Assembly: GCF_000829905.1 (NCBI RefSeq)
Contig: NZ_CDPP01000006.1
Location: forward strand, 310,001-374,000
Length of the DNA stretch: 64,000 nt
Source of the DNA: Beduini massiliensis
GTDB lineage: Bacteria; Bacillota_I; Bacilli_A; Erysipelotrichales; Coprobacillaceae
Reading direction: 5' to 3'
The notes beneath the pieces were generated by a model. It was not told the origin of the DNA. It made no database searches and saw nothing but the letters and a program-made list of their open reading frames with translations. The translations under genes and the position numbers were made by a program. Shown in pieces: positions 26,207 through 35,600 of the stretch. Position 1 is the first letter of the stretch; each line of letters opens with the position of its first letter.

Positions 26207-28867
26207 TTATTTTTTAGTCGCTTTTCTTTCATAGCTGTAAGTATATCTTAAGATTTGTTCCATATCTTTAACCATAGGCATTCTAGGGTTTGCAGGTGAA
26301 CATTGATCTTCGTAAGCATTCATTGCGATTCTGTGAACTGCTTCTTCCCAATCTTCTTTGCTGATTCCTTGAGATGCGAAGTTAGAAGGGATTCCAACTT
26401 TTGCAGTTAATTCATCACAAGCTTGAGCAAACATTTCTACACCTTCAGCAGGAGTTTTAGGATTTAATCCGATTAACTGTGCTAATTCCATGTATTTAAC
26501 ATCTGCTTTGTAGTTTTCGATCTTAGGCCAAATGTTTAATTTAGTAGGCACTGTTCCGTTGTAACGGATAACATGTGGTAATAAAATCGCATTTGTACGT
26601 CCATGAGGTACATGGAATTCTCCACCGATCTTATGTGCTAATGAGTGGTTCATACCTAAGAAAGCATTAGCGAATGCCATACCAGCGATAGTCGCTGCAT
26701 TATGCATTTTTTCTCTTGCTTCAGGATCGTTTTTACCGTTTTTAACTGATCTTTCCAAGTAGTCAAATACTAATTTAACCGCTTGTTTAGCCCATCCGTC
26801 AGTAAAGTCAGAAGCTAAGATAGAAACATAAGCTTCAACAGCATGTGTTAATACGTCAACTCCAGTATCAGCAGCGATAGAAGCAGGCATACTCATTGCG
26901 AATTCTGGGTCTACGATTGCAACTGTTGGTGTCAATGCATAGTCTGTTAATGGATATTTTTTATTTTCTTTACGATCAGTAATAACCGCAAATGGTGTTA
27001 CTTCTGAACCTGTACCTGAAGTTGTTGGGATACAGATCAATTTAGTTTTCTTTCCTAATTCAGGGAACTTGAATGCACGTTTTCTGATGTCCATGAATTT
27101 TTGTTTGATATCATCGAAGTTTACTTCCGGATGTTCATGTAATAACCACATAACTTTAGCGGCATCCATTGAAGAACCTCCACCTAACGCGATAATAACA
27201 TCAGGATTGAATTTGTTCATTAATTCAACACCCTTTTGTACAGTATCAACACTTGGATCTGGTTCAACATCAAAGAATAATTCGATATCTACTTTATTTC
27301 TTCTTCTCTTGATCGCATCTTCAATTTTAGCTACATAACCTAAATTATACATACCACGGTCAGTGACGATCATAGCTTTTTCCATTTCTTTCATATCAAT
27401 CAAATATTTGATTGAGTTCTTTTCAAAATAGATTTTTGGTGGAAGTTTAACCCATTGCATATTGTTGTTACGTCTCCCTACTCTCTTAATATTTAATAAG
27501 TTGATGGCACTTACGTTATTAGAAACTGAGTTTCTACCATAAGATCCACATCCTAATGTTAATGAAGGAATGAAAGCATTGTAAACTGAACCGATTCCTC
27601 CGAATGTAGATGGAGCATTTTCGATGATACGGATTGCTTTACAAGCTTTACCGAATTCGATTGTTACATCATGATTTTGAGTATGGATAGCTGCAGAGTG
27701 TCCTAAACCGTTGAATTCAACCATCGCTGCCGCTTTTGCAATACCATCTTCTGTAGAATCAGCTTTTAAGATAGCCAATACCGGAGATAATTTTTCTCTA
27801 GTTAAAGGTTCTTTTGGTCCTACTTCACTACATACTGCACAAAGAATCTGTGTATCTTCCGGTACTTTTACTCCGGCTTCTAAAGCGATTGAATAAGCTG
27901 AATGTCCAACAATATTTGGATTTAATTTAGCGTTTTCAACACCTTCAGAGTTAGCAGCAAATCCGAACATATATTTTTCTAAAGCTTCTTTTTCTTTATC
28001 ATTTACAAAATATACTTTAAAGCGTTTCATTTCATTGATCACTTCATCATAGATTTCATGATCGATGATTGCAGCTTGTTCAGATGCACAGATCATTCCG
28101 TTATCGAAAGATTTTGATAAGATCACGTCATTTACTGCACGTTTGATATTACAAGTTTTTTCTAAGTATGCAGGCACGTTTCCAGCCCCTACACCTAATG
28201 CCGGCTTACCACAAGAGTAAGCAGCCTTAACCATTGCGTTACCACCTGTTGCCAAGATTGTTGCGATACCATCATTATTCATTAATGAAGTAGTAGCATA
28301 CATTGATGGCGTTGGTAAATCCAACCATTGAATACAATCTTCCGGAGCTCCGGCTGCCACTGCGGCATCTCTCATGCAAATAGCTGCTAACTTAGAACAT
28401 TGTTGAGCAGATGGATGGAATGAGAAGATGATTGGGTTTCTAGTTTTTAAAGCGATTAATGATTTAAAGATAACGGTTGAAGTTGGGTTTGTTGTTGGGA
28501 TGATTCCACATACTACCCCAACTGGTTCAGCGATTTCAGTGATTCCAGTTAGTGGATCTTCATTGATGATTCCTACTGTTTTTAAATGACGTAAGTTAGA
28601 GTTTACGTATTCGCAGGCAAATAAGTTTTTAACGGCTTTGTCTTCAAATACCCCTCTCCCTGTTTCTTTAATAGCAGCTTCTGCTAAAACACCGTGTTGA
28701 TCTAATCCAGCAACTGAACATTTCGCAACGATATAGTCTACTGCATCTTGATCTAAACGTCTAAATTTTTCTAATGAAACTAAGGCTTTGCTTACCAGAC
28801 CATCTACATAAGCATCCACTTGTTCATTTGTCATTTCTTCTACTTTGGCAACTTTTTTTTCTGCCAT
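26207..28867 (-). CDS. adhE: Bifunctional acetaldehyde-CoA/alcohol dehydrogenase AdhE
   Basis: An 886-residue fermentative enzyme that reduces acetyl-CoA to acetaldehyde and then ethanol using NADH. The N-terminal aldehyde dehydrogenase half (~1-440) has the catalytic Cys in FDNGMICASEQ (about residue 260). The C-terminal iron-dependent alcohol dehydrogenase half has the NAD-binding GGGSSMDAAK and iron ligands in MNHSLAHKIGGEFHVPHG. Such proteins form spirosomes. The start at 28867 follows GGAGG with 7 nt spacing. It is monocistronic with a 410-base upstream region carrying candidate CcpA and Rex sites. Codon use is more strongly biased than in neighbours, consistent with high expression. Confidence 0.97.
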   Translation of the reverse strand: MAEKKVAKVEEMTNEQVDAYVDGLVSKALVSLEKFRRLDQDAVDYIVAKCSVAGLDQHGVLAEAAIKETGRGVFEDKAVKNLFACEYVNSNLRHLKTVGIINEDPLTGITEIAEPVGVVCGIIPTTNPTSTVIFKSLIALKTRNPIIFSFHPSAQQCSKLAAICMRDAAVAAGAPEDCIQWLDLPTPSMYATTSLMNNDGIATILATGGNAMVKAAYSCGKPALGVGAGNVPAYLEKTCNIKRAVNDVILSKSFDNGMICASEQAAIIDHEIYDEVINEMKRFKVYFVNDKEKEALEKYMFGFAANSEGVENAKLNPNIVGHSAYSIALEAGVKVPEDTQILCAVCSEVGPKEPLTREKLSPVLAILKADSTEDGIAKAAAMVEFNGLGHSAAIHTQNHDVTIEFGKACKAIRIIENAPSTFGGIGSVYNAFIPSLTLGCGSYGRNSVSNNVSAINLLNIKRVGRRNNNMQWVKLPPKIYFEKNSIKYLIDMKEMEKAMIVTDRGMYNLGYVAKIEDAIKRRRNKVDIELFFDVEPDPSVDTVQKGVELMNKFNPDVIIALGGGSSMDAAKVMWLLHEHPEVNFDDIKQKFMDIRKRAFKFPELGKKTKLICIPTTSGTGSEVTPFAVITDRKENKKYPLTDYALTPTVAIVDPEFAMSMPASIAADTGVDVLTHAVEAYVSILASDFTDGWAKQAVKLVFDYLERSVKNGKNDPEAREKMHNAATIAGMAFANAFLGMNHSLAHKIGGEFHVPHGRTNAILLPHVIRYNGTVPTKLNIWPKIENYKADVKYMELAQLIGLNPKTPAEGVEMFAQACDELTAKVGIPSNFASQGISKEDWEEAVHRIAMNAYEDQCSPANPRMPMVKDMEQILRYTYSYERKATKK

Positions 28868-28888
28868 GATCACACCTCCGTATGTTTT

Positions 28889-28986
28889 TTGTGAAATATT
28901 TAATTTGATTTACACACGTAGTTTATCATCTTGTGAAAAAAAATACAATAGCTTTTTTACCTCCTTTTTGACATTAAGCGCTTACA
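28889..28986 (-). promoter_or_regulatory. adhE regulatory region: Rex-like sites and a CcpA cre site
   Basis: Two Rex-like sequences are visible on the plus strand: TTGTGAAATATTTAATTT (28889-28906, good left half) and TTGTGAAAAAAAATACAA (28931-28948, both outer halves close to TTGTG...CACAA). The site TGTAAGCGCTTAAT (minus strand, 28973-28986) is a near-perfect catabolite-responsive element. Rex and CcpA control of adhE is established in several Bacillota; here it is inferred from sites only. A clear -35/-10 pair was not identified. Confidence 0.55.
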
Positions 28987-29254
28987 CTTAAAAAATTTTT
29001 TTAAACCCCGTGAAATGTAAATCAAACTAGCTCTTATTTATCTTGATTTTACCATACTTTTTTGTATTTTTAAAGGATATCCCCAAAAGAACATTTTTTT
29101 CAAAATTTTACACTTTTTTTACAATCAAAATGGCATAAATTATATTCATTTATAAGCGAAAACCCTTTCATAACAGAACCATTTATTTCATTTTTTTTAA
29201 AGTCTTTTTCCCGCCCCTAAAGCCAAAGTACTGTTGTCAGCATCACCATTTCGT
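28987..29254. other. AT-rich intergenic stretch upstream of adhE
   Basis: The rest of the adhE-rhodanese gap contains no credible reading frame. It holds TGTAAATCAAA (29016-29026), an exact inverted copy of TTTGATTTACA at 28904-28914 nearer to adhE, and several poly-T tracts. Nothing else is recognised. Confidence 0.5.
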
Positions 29255-29256
29255 TA

Positions 29257-29283
29257 ATAAAAAAGATCGCTGTCTGCGATCCT
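29257..29283 (-). terminator. Terminator of the rhodanese gene
   Basis: Minus-strand stem GATCGC / GCGATC (plus 29276-29281 / 29265-29270) with a 5-nt loop followed by six to seven T residues. It starts at the stop codon. Confidence 0.8.
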
Positions 29284-29591
29284 TATTGATTCGTGTTGTA
29301 AGGCCAATCTAAAATGCCGCCAAAGTTATACACATTTTGATATCCTATTTTTTCTAACTGCTCGCATGCCACAGCACTTCTTTTGCCACTGCGGCAATAA
29401 ACCAAAATCTTTTCATTTGGATCTTTTAAATAAGTCATAGCAGTTTGTGAGATTGTTCCTAATGGCAATAAGATTGAACCGGATATATGAGACACTGCAT
29501 ATTCATCTGCTTCACGAACATCGACAATCGTCACTTGCTCATGATCGATCATTTCTTTTGCTTCTTTCGCTGTAATGGTTTTATACTCCAT
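29283..29591 (-). CDS. Rhodanese-like sulfurtransferase domain protein
   Basis: A 102-residue single-domain rhodanese (PspE/GlpE type). The active-site loop with the persulfide-forming Cys is VYCRSGKRSAVAC, and the family-typical IVDVREADEYAVSHISGSILLPLG opens the fold. It can carry sulfane sulfur, but its acceptor is unknown. Start supported by GGAGAA. It is directly downstream (26 nt) of a LysR-type regulator on the same strand, so the two may be co-transcribed. It has its own terminator. Confidence 0.92.
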   Translation of the reverse strand: MEYKTITAKEAKEMIDHEQVTIVDVREADEYAVSHISGSILLPLGTISQTAMTYLKDPNEKILVYCRSGKRSAVACEQLEKIGYQNVYNFGGILDWPYNTNQ

Positions 29592-29617
29592 CCTATTCTA
29601 TTCTCCTTTTCACCTTA

Positions 29618-30490
29618 TTATAACAAGATATCATGCGATATATTCGTACAAAATGCTTCTAGTATTGGCGTCATTTTTTTATTTTTGTTCATCACCATCG
29701 TAATCGGATTGCTCATGTTTAAACCGGTAATCTTCACTTCTGCTAATGACTTCTCTTTTAATTCTTGTAAAACCAAGACTTTTGGCAATATCGCAATCCC
29801 AAGTCCCATTTTTGCCGCTTCTTTCAAAGTTTGCGAATCGACACTGACCCATTCAGCAAACAACTGATACCCTGCCAAGGTCACGACCGATTCAAATGTT
29901 TCACGCACAGCACTGCCTCTCTCCCTTAACAACAAGCGATGAGCGAGCAGTTCTTTTAAAGATAATTCATGAGGGATGTGTGCATCAAAAGAAGTATAGG
30001 CTCCAATTTCATAGCTCAAAATCGGAGTCGTTAAAAAGGCTTGTGACGGCAGTGCCCCTTCAATAAAAGCAACATCCACTTTCCCCTCCCGCAATGCCTT
30101 TAATGCCAAGGCGGCACTGTTGATTTCTACTTGTACTTTGGTATGATATTCCTTTTGAAATTTCTGTATGCAGTGGGGAAGCCAAATTTGAGCAAAAGTT
30201 ATACAACTGGAAATCGTTAAAGGCGTGGCATCTTTCAATTCACCCAGACGTGATTCCAGACGTTCCATTTCCTCAAGCAAAGGTAAAATTTCTTTTAAAA
30301 GCAATTCTCCGCTTTTGGTCAGTTTTACGCTCTTATGCATTCGTTCAAATAAAGGTGTATTGACTTTGCTTTCTAATTCTTTCATCGCATGAGAGATAGC
30401 AGACTGTGTTAAAAACAGATTTTCAGCAGTACGTGTAAAGTTTTCTGTTTTTGCTACTTCTCTAAAAATAATGTAATGTTTAAGGTTCAT
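29618..30490 (-). CDS. LysR-family transcriptional regulator
   Basis: A 290-residue LysR-type regulator. The N-terminal winged helix (residues ~1-60) shows HYIIFREVAKTENFTRTAENLFLTQSAISHAMKELE, followed by a linker helix and a periplasmic-binding-like effector domain (~90-290). It is divergently transcribed from the chrA-type pair, the classic LysR arrangement, so it probably controls that pair and itself from the 110-base gap between them. The ligand is unknown. The ribosome binding site AAGGAG precedes the ATG. Confidence 0.92.
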   Translation of the reverse strand: MNLKHYIIFREVAKTENFTRTAENLFLTQSAISHAMKELESKVNTPLFERMHKSVKLTKSGELLLKEILPLLEEMERLESRLGELKDATPLTISSCITFAQIWLPHCIQKFQKEYHTKVQVEINSAALALKALREGKVDVAFIEGALPSQAFLTTPILSYEIGAYTSFDAHIPHELSLKELLAHRLLLRERGSAVRETFESVVTLAGYQLFAEWVSVDSQTLKEAAKMGLGIAILPKVLVLQELKEKSLAEVKITGLNMSNPITMVMNKNKKMTPILEAFCTNISHDILL

Positions 30491-30544
30491 ATGAAACTCC
30501 TTTTATCATGAATTTTATTCATGTCTATGCCCTTATATTATCAT

Positions 30545-30573
30545 TTCACAAATGGCTAAGCAACTTTTATAAT
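30545..30573 (+). promoter_or_regulatory. Promoter of the chromate transporter pair
   Basis: TTCACA (30545-30550), 17 nt, TATAAT (30568-30573), in the divergent gap with the LysR gene; about 28 nt upstream of the start codon. Confidence 0.6.
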
Positions 30574-30601
30574 AAAGCTTGTATACAAAGAAGGGAGTTC
30601 T

Positions 30602-31180
30602 ATGAAAGAGAAAATTCGTTTTTATTTATGGTTATGTTATATCAATCTATTTATCAGCACATTTACTTTTGGCGGTGGCTATGTAGTCATTCCCATGATT
30701 CAAAAATACTTTATCGAACAAAAGAATCTATTTAGTGAAGAAGAACTGATGGAAATGGCTGCCGTTGCTCAATCTTCTCCGGGAGCGATTGCCATCAATT
30801 TAACGATCTTAGCCGGAAAACGCACTGCCGGCTGGATTGGTATCCTGATTAGCGGTATCTGTTCCATTCTTCCTCCTATCATTATTCTTAGCTTTATATC
30901 CACCTGGTATGTCGCTTTTTCTAATAACCTTTACATTGCTGCTATCTTAAAAGGCATGCAGGCAGGGGTTGCCGCTTTGATCGTTGATTTAATTATGGAT
31001 ATGTATAAAATGATCTTAGAAGAAAAATCAGTATTATTAAATCTGTTCGTTCCTGCCGCTTTTATTGCCAATGCTTTTTTTAATATCAATGTCATGCTGA
31101 TCTTACTTGTCAGTTCTTTCATCAGCGTTGTCTTTTTATTTATGCAGTCTGTCGTTGGAAGGAGACAAGAGCATGTTTAA
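30602..31180 (+). CDS. Chromate transporter family protein, first short subunit
   Basis: A 192-residue membrane protein with about five to six helices forming one CHR domain. The typical INLFISTFTFGGGYVVIPMIQKYFIEQ and AQSSPGAIAINLTILAGKRTAGWIG motifs are visible. Short-chain CHR proteins occur as pairs of opposite topology that together equal a long ChrA. The actual substrate in anaerobes may be sulfate or another anion rather than chromate. It overlaps the second subunit gene by 8 bases. Strong binding site AAGGGAG. Confidence 0.9.
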   Translation: MKEKIRFYLWLCYINLFISTFTFGGGYVVIPMIQKYFIEQKNLFSEEELMEMAAVAQSSPGAIAINLTILAGKRTAGWIGILISGICSILPPIIILSFISTWYVAFSNNLYIAAILKGMQAGVAALIVDLIMDMYKMILEEKSVLLNLFVPAAFIANAFFNINVMLILLVSSFISVVFLFMQSVVGRRQEHV

Positions 31181-31721
31181 TCTTTTTATGACCTTTTTAA
31201 AAATCGGGCTATGCAGTATCGGCGGCGGTTATGCGATTATTCCGATAATTCAGCAGCAGGTTGTTTTAAATCAAGGATGGATCAGTGAAAAAGTATTTAC
31301 CGATATTATCACAATTTCCCAAATGACTCCGGGACCCTTGGCTGTAAACACTTCAACGTTTGTCGGCATTCAGATTGCCGGTATTCCCGGTGCTATTGCT
31401 GCCACTGTAGGATGTATTCTATGTGGGATTCTTATTTCTACACTTCTTTATGAATTCTTCAAGAAATACAAACATTCCAAATACATTTTTGAAATTCTTA
31501 AATCATTGAAAGCAACGTCACTAGGTTTAATCGTCTCTGCTGCTTTTACGATTTTACTGCTGACCTTTTTTGGCACTTCCACTTTAAATTCCTATATTCA
31601 TGGGGATTTGTTAGCAATGATGGTATTTGGTGCTGCCTTGTTTTTATTAAGAAAATATAAAGTCAATCCAATTTTAATGATGAGTTTATGTGGAATGGTC
31701 GGTTTATTGATCTATATGTAA
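31173..31721 (+). CDS. Chromate transporter family protein, second short subunit
   Basis: A 182-residue partner CHR protein: FLKIGLCSIGGGYAIIPIIQQQV and ISQMTPGPLAVNTSTFVGIQIAG are the domain signatures, followed by four to five further helices. The start is taken at the ATG at 31173 behind GGAAGGAGAC, inside the end of the first subunit, rather than the longer upstream frame. It would assemble with the first subunit as a heterodimer. It ends at a strong bidirectional terminator. Confidence 0.9.
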   Translation: MFNLFMTFLKIGLCSIGGGYAIIPIIQQQVVLNQGWISEKVFTDIITISQMTPGPLAVNTSTFVGIQIAGIPGAIAATVGCILCGILISTLLYEFFKKYKHSKYIFEILKSLKATSLGLIVSAAFTILLLTFFGTSTLNSYIHGDLLAMMVFGAALFLLRKYKVNPILMMSLCGMVGLLIYM

Positions 31722-31747
31722 AAAGGTTGGAAAACCCAACCTTTTTT
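31720..31747. terminator. Bidirectional terminator after the chromate transporter pair
   Basis: 11-bp stem AAAAAGGTTGG / CCAACCTTTTT (31720-31730 / 31736-31746), 5-nt loop, with T tracts on both strands; shared with the convergent HAD gene. Confidence 0.9.
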
Positions 31748-32534
31748 ATATAAACTGATAATATTTCAGTGCTTTTGCAACCCCATCGGATCTCACATCT
31801 TCGCTGATATGCTCAGCAATTTCCTTTAGGGCATCTACTGCATTTCCCATCGCAATGCCATGACCAACCACACTCAGCATTTCAAGGTCGTTGTTTCCAT
31901 CACCAAAAGCATAGGTCTCCTTAATATCAATGGCTAAGGCTTTGGTGAGTTCAATAATTCCCACCCCTTTATTGATTCCCTTGATATTAAGGTCAAAAGA
32001 AAGCTGATTAGGATGCTGAGCGATATCAAAATGATCTCCCAATAATTGATAGACAATCTCAAATTCTTTTGGATCTTGAACTTTAATCATCGCAATATAG
32101 GCTTCGATCTGATCTTCATCAAAATCATCTATCATCGTTTCAGGTGCCATTTCCCAACGTCTGCTGAAATCTTGAATACTTTTTCTATTTTTATCATTTA
32201 CATAAATATGGTCATATCCTTCAATATAATAGTCAAAGCCATACTGATCACACACATTAATCAATGCACTGATCGCCTGCTGAGGGATTTTTTTCTTAAA
32301 AATACATTTCCCTTTATATTCCACATAAGCCCCGTTACACGTCACAAAACCACTAAAAGGAAAATCTCGAATCGGCTTTACAATAAAACACTTTGTTCTT
32401 CCTGTCGCAATAAATGCCAAATGTTCCTGCTGAAGTTTTAAAATAGCCGCTTTATTTACTGGTGAAATATCAATAAGTCCATGCGGAGTATCTAACAGCG
32501 TCCCATCTATATCAAAAAAGAAAGCTTTGCTCAT
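31746..32534 (-). CDS. HAD-superfamily Cof-type phosphatase (second copy)
   Basis: A 262-residue HAD IIB phosphatase, similar in layout to the one at 22937-23722. Motif I FFDIDGTLLDTPHG, motif II in AFIATGRTK, and motif IV AFGDGNNDLEML are all present, with a cap domain at ~85-185. Substrate unknown; sugar or nucleotide phosphates are typical. It is monocistronic, convergent with the chromate transporter pair. Confidence 0.92.
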   Translation of the reverse strand: MSKAFFFDIDGTLLDTPHGLIDISPVNKAAILKLQQEHLAFIATGRTKCFIVKPIRDFPFSGFVTCNGAYVEYKGKCIFKKKIPQQAISALINVCDQYGFDYYIEGYDHIYVNDKNRKSIQDFSRRWEMAPETMIDDFDEDQIEAYIAMIKVQDPKEFEIVYQLLGDHFDIAQHPNQLSFDLNIKGINKGVGIIELTKALAIDIKETYAFGDGNNDLEMLSVVGHGIAMGNAVDALKEIAEHISEDVRSDGVAKALKYYQFI

Positions 32535-32625
32535 AACCTACCTCCTACCCTGTCTATCATACCAAGAATCTTTTTAAATTACTATCGATAACGAAAGAAA
32601 AACTATCGAATTAACGGCAGTCATT

Positions 32626-35600
32626 CTATTTCTTAAGGAAACCAAAGAGTCCTTTTTTCTTATTCTTTTCTTGTTCTGCTTTTTCTTTTTTTACGTTTTC
32701 CAGTTTTTCAACTGCTTCTTCGTAACCGGCATCTACTGCTTCTTGATACCAACGAATTGCTTCATCTAAATCCTTTTCAACACCGATTCCCTTTTCATAG
32801 CAGTGCCCTAGATTACTTTTTGCAATGCGATTGCCCTGACGAGCTGCTTTTGCATAAAGTTCGACCGCTTTTGCTTCGTCTTTTTTTACGCCGGTTCCGT
32901 TTTCATAGTTAACCCCTAAGTTATTAATCGCGGTTACATGCCCTAAATCGGCAGCTTCTTGATAAAGGGCTACTGCCTTTACTTCATCTTTTTTCACCCC
33001 GGTACCAAAGTCGTAGCAGCAAGCTAAATTATAAATACCTTGTGGGAACTTCGCATCTGCGGAACTTTGATAAAGTTCGACTGCACGTTTAAGATCCGCT
33101 TCGACACCGATACCCGTTTCATAACAATAGCCTAAGAAACACGTTGCTCTGGCATAGCCAAGATCAGAGGCACGGCGATATAATTCGACGGCTTTGTTGG
33201 GGTCTTTATCGACACCATAACCATTTTCATACATCACCCCTAAATTCGTCATTCCTCTGCCGGAGTTCATATCAGTGGCTTTTTGATAATATTCTACCGC
33301 TTTTTCATAGGACTGTTCCACACCTTTTCCAAATTCAAAGAACACGCCGAGATTACAACATGCATTGATATCATCTTGATCGGCTGCCTTTTGATACCAT
33401 TCGGCAGCTGTTTTAAGATCAGCTTCAACACCGTCTCCTACCTCATAACAATACCCTAAATTACATTGTGCACGCGGATAGCCTTGTTTAGCAGATGCTT
33501 GATACCATTTAAAAGCCAGATTAATGTCTTTTTCTGTTCCAATTCCGTAATCATACATATACCCTAGGTTACATTGTCCGACAGCATCATCGTTTTCTGC
33601 CGATAACGTATAATAATGGAAAGCTTGGGCAAGGTCTTTTGCTGTCCCTTCTCCCATTTCATAGCAATACCCAGTTACACATTGAGCTCTGGCAAATCCT
33701 GCATCGGCAGCTTTTTTATACCAAACAAAAGCTTCTTCCATATTGGCTTCGACACCATCACCGTTTTCTAAACAGCATGCATAATTATACATGGCACGCG
33801 GATAATTTTGATTGGAAGCAGCTATATACCATTTCACTGCTTCTTCCATATTTTTTGGCGTTCCACGTCCTACTTCATAACATAATCCCAAATTGCATTG
33901 TGCTCTTGGATACCCTTGATTTGCCGCTAACTGATAAAAATGAACAGCCTGCGCAGCATCTTCTTCAACACCGATTCCCACTTCATAGCAATAGCCTAAG
34001 TTACACTGTGCCACCGGATACCCAAGATCAGAAGCTTGCCGATAATAATCTGTGGCCTTTTTCTCATCCTGCTCACATCCTTGCCCCGCTTCATAACAGT
34101 AACCAAGGCAAGAAATGGCACGCGGATACCCCTGCTGAGCTGCCATATCATAATATTTGAAGGCTTCATCATAGTTGATTTCCACCCCAATACCCACTTC
34201 ATAGCAATACCCTAAGTTACACTGTGCGACGGCATATCCTTGTTCTGCTGCTTGGCGATATAAAGACACCGCAATTTGCGAATCCTCCTTACAGCCTAAC
34301 CCCACTTCATAGAAATAACCCAGATTCGCTAATCCACGGGGATAACCCTCTTTAGCAGATTGTTCATAATATTTAAAGGCTTCGTCTGCATTTCTTTCGA
34401 CACCGATTCCATTTTCATAACAATAGCCTAAGTTGCATGCTCCGACCGGATCTCCCTGCATAGCTGCACGGCGATAATAATCACACGCCAAAGCTTCATC
34501 TTTTTCAACCCCAAATCCAACTTCCAAACAATATCCGTATTTACATTGTGCCTGCGGATAATTTGCTTCCGCTGCCTGATGATACAGGGTTACTGCACGT
34601 TCAATATTTTCTTCTAAGCCAATCGCATTTTCATAGTTATAAGCAAGATTATACATCGCTCTTGGATAGCCTTGATAAGCGGCACGTTCATAAAGTTCGT
34701 TTGCCTTTTGAATATCTTTTTCTACGCCACTGCCATTTTCATAACAATAAGCTAAATTGCATAAGGCAGGTGCATAGTCTTGATTGCTGGCAGCCACATA
34801 CCATTCGATGGCGGCATCTATATTTTGTTCAATCCCTTCTCCAAATTCATAGCAGTATGCTACATTGAACTGTGCTCTGTCATAACCATCTTCAGCCGCT
34901 TTTAAATACCATTCAAATGATTTTTCCGGATCAGGATTAACATGAATTCCAAATTCATAGCAGGCACCAATACACCATTTAGCCGGTGTAAAGTTTTTTT
35001 CTGCTGCTTTTGTATAATAGTCAAAAGCTTTTTGATAATCTTTTTCGATCCCAATGCCATATTCATAACAATGCCCTAAATTACATAAAGCGCGTGCATA
35101 CCCTTGTTTTGCTGAAGCTTGATACCATTTCACCGCTTCTTCAAAATCTTTTTCTACGCCACGTCCCACTTCATAACAATACGCTAGATTACATTGTCCG
35201 ACATCATCCCCATTATTGGCTGAAATCGTATACCAATGAATCGCTTCGGATAGGTCTTCACTTACTCCCTGCCCCATTTCATAGCAATATCCTAAAATAC
35301 ATTGAGCAGGGGGAAATCCTAAGACTGCCGCTTGTTTAAACAGTTCCGCAGCTTTAATTTCATCATGCAGCTTTCCATTTCCATAAAAATATTTTAAACC
35401 TAATTCATAGATTCCTTCCGGTGTAGATGGCATTTCTTCTGCTTCTACAAGAATCTCATCTTCCTTCATTAAAAAGCAGATATCCATTCCTAAAATACGA
35501 TCCTCTTCTTCTATATAATAATGTTCTTCATTGATGTACGGCGTATTTGTAAAGTCAAGATCCTCTATTTCATAATTGCTTAATACTTGTTTATACGCTT

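Noticed and set aside
26207-28867. Antisense reading frames within adhE
   Set aside because: Explained by the biased codon use of a highly expressed gene; no binding sites or domains.
33144-35339. Several plus-strand reading frames of 70-170 codons inside the Sel1 gene
   Set aside because: They are antisense shadows created by the 108-bp repeat periodicity and are rich in His, Leu and Gln without any domain.
32740-35400. Repeated DNA considered as a CRISPR array
   Set aside because: The period is 108 bp, the sequence is coding throughout, and the units are diverged Sel1 repeats without spacers.
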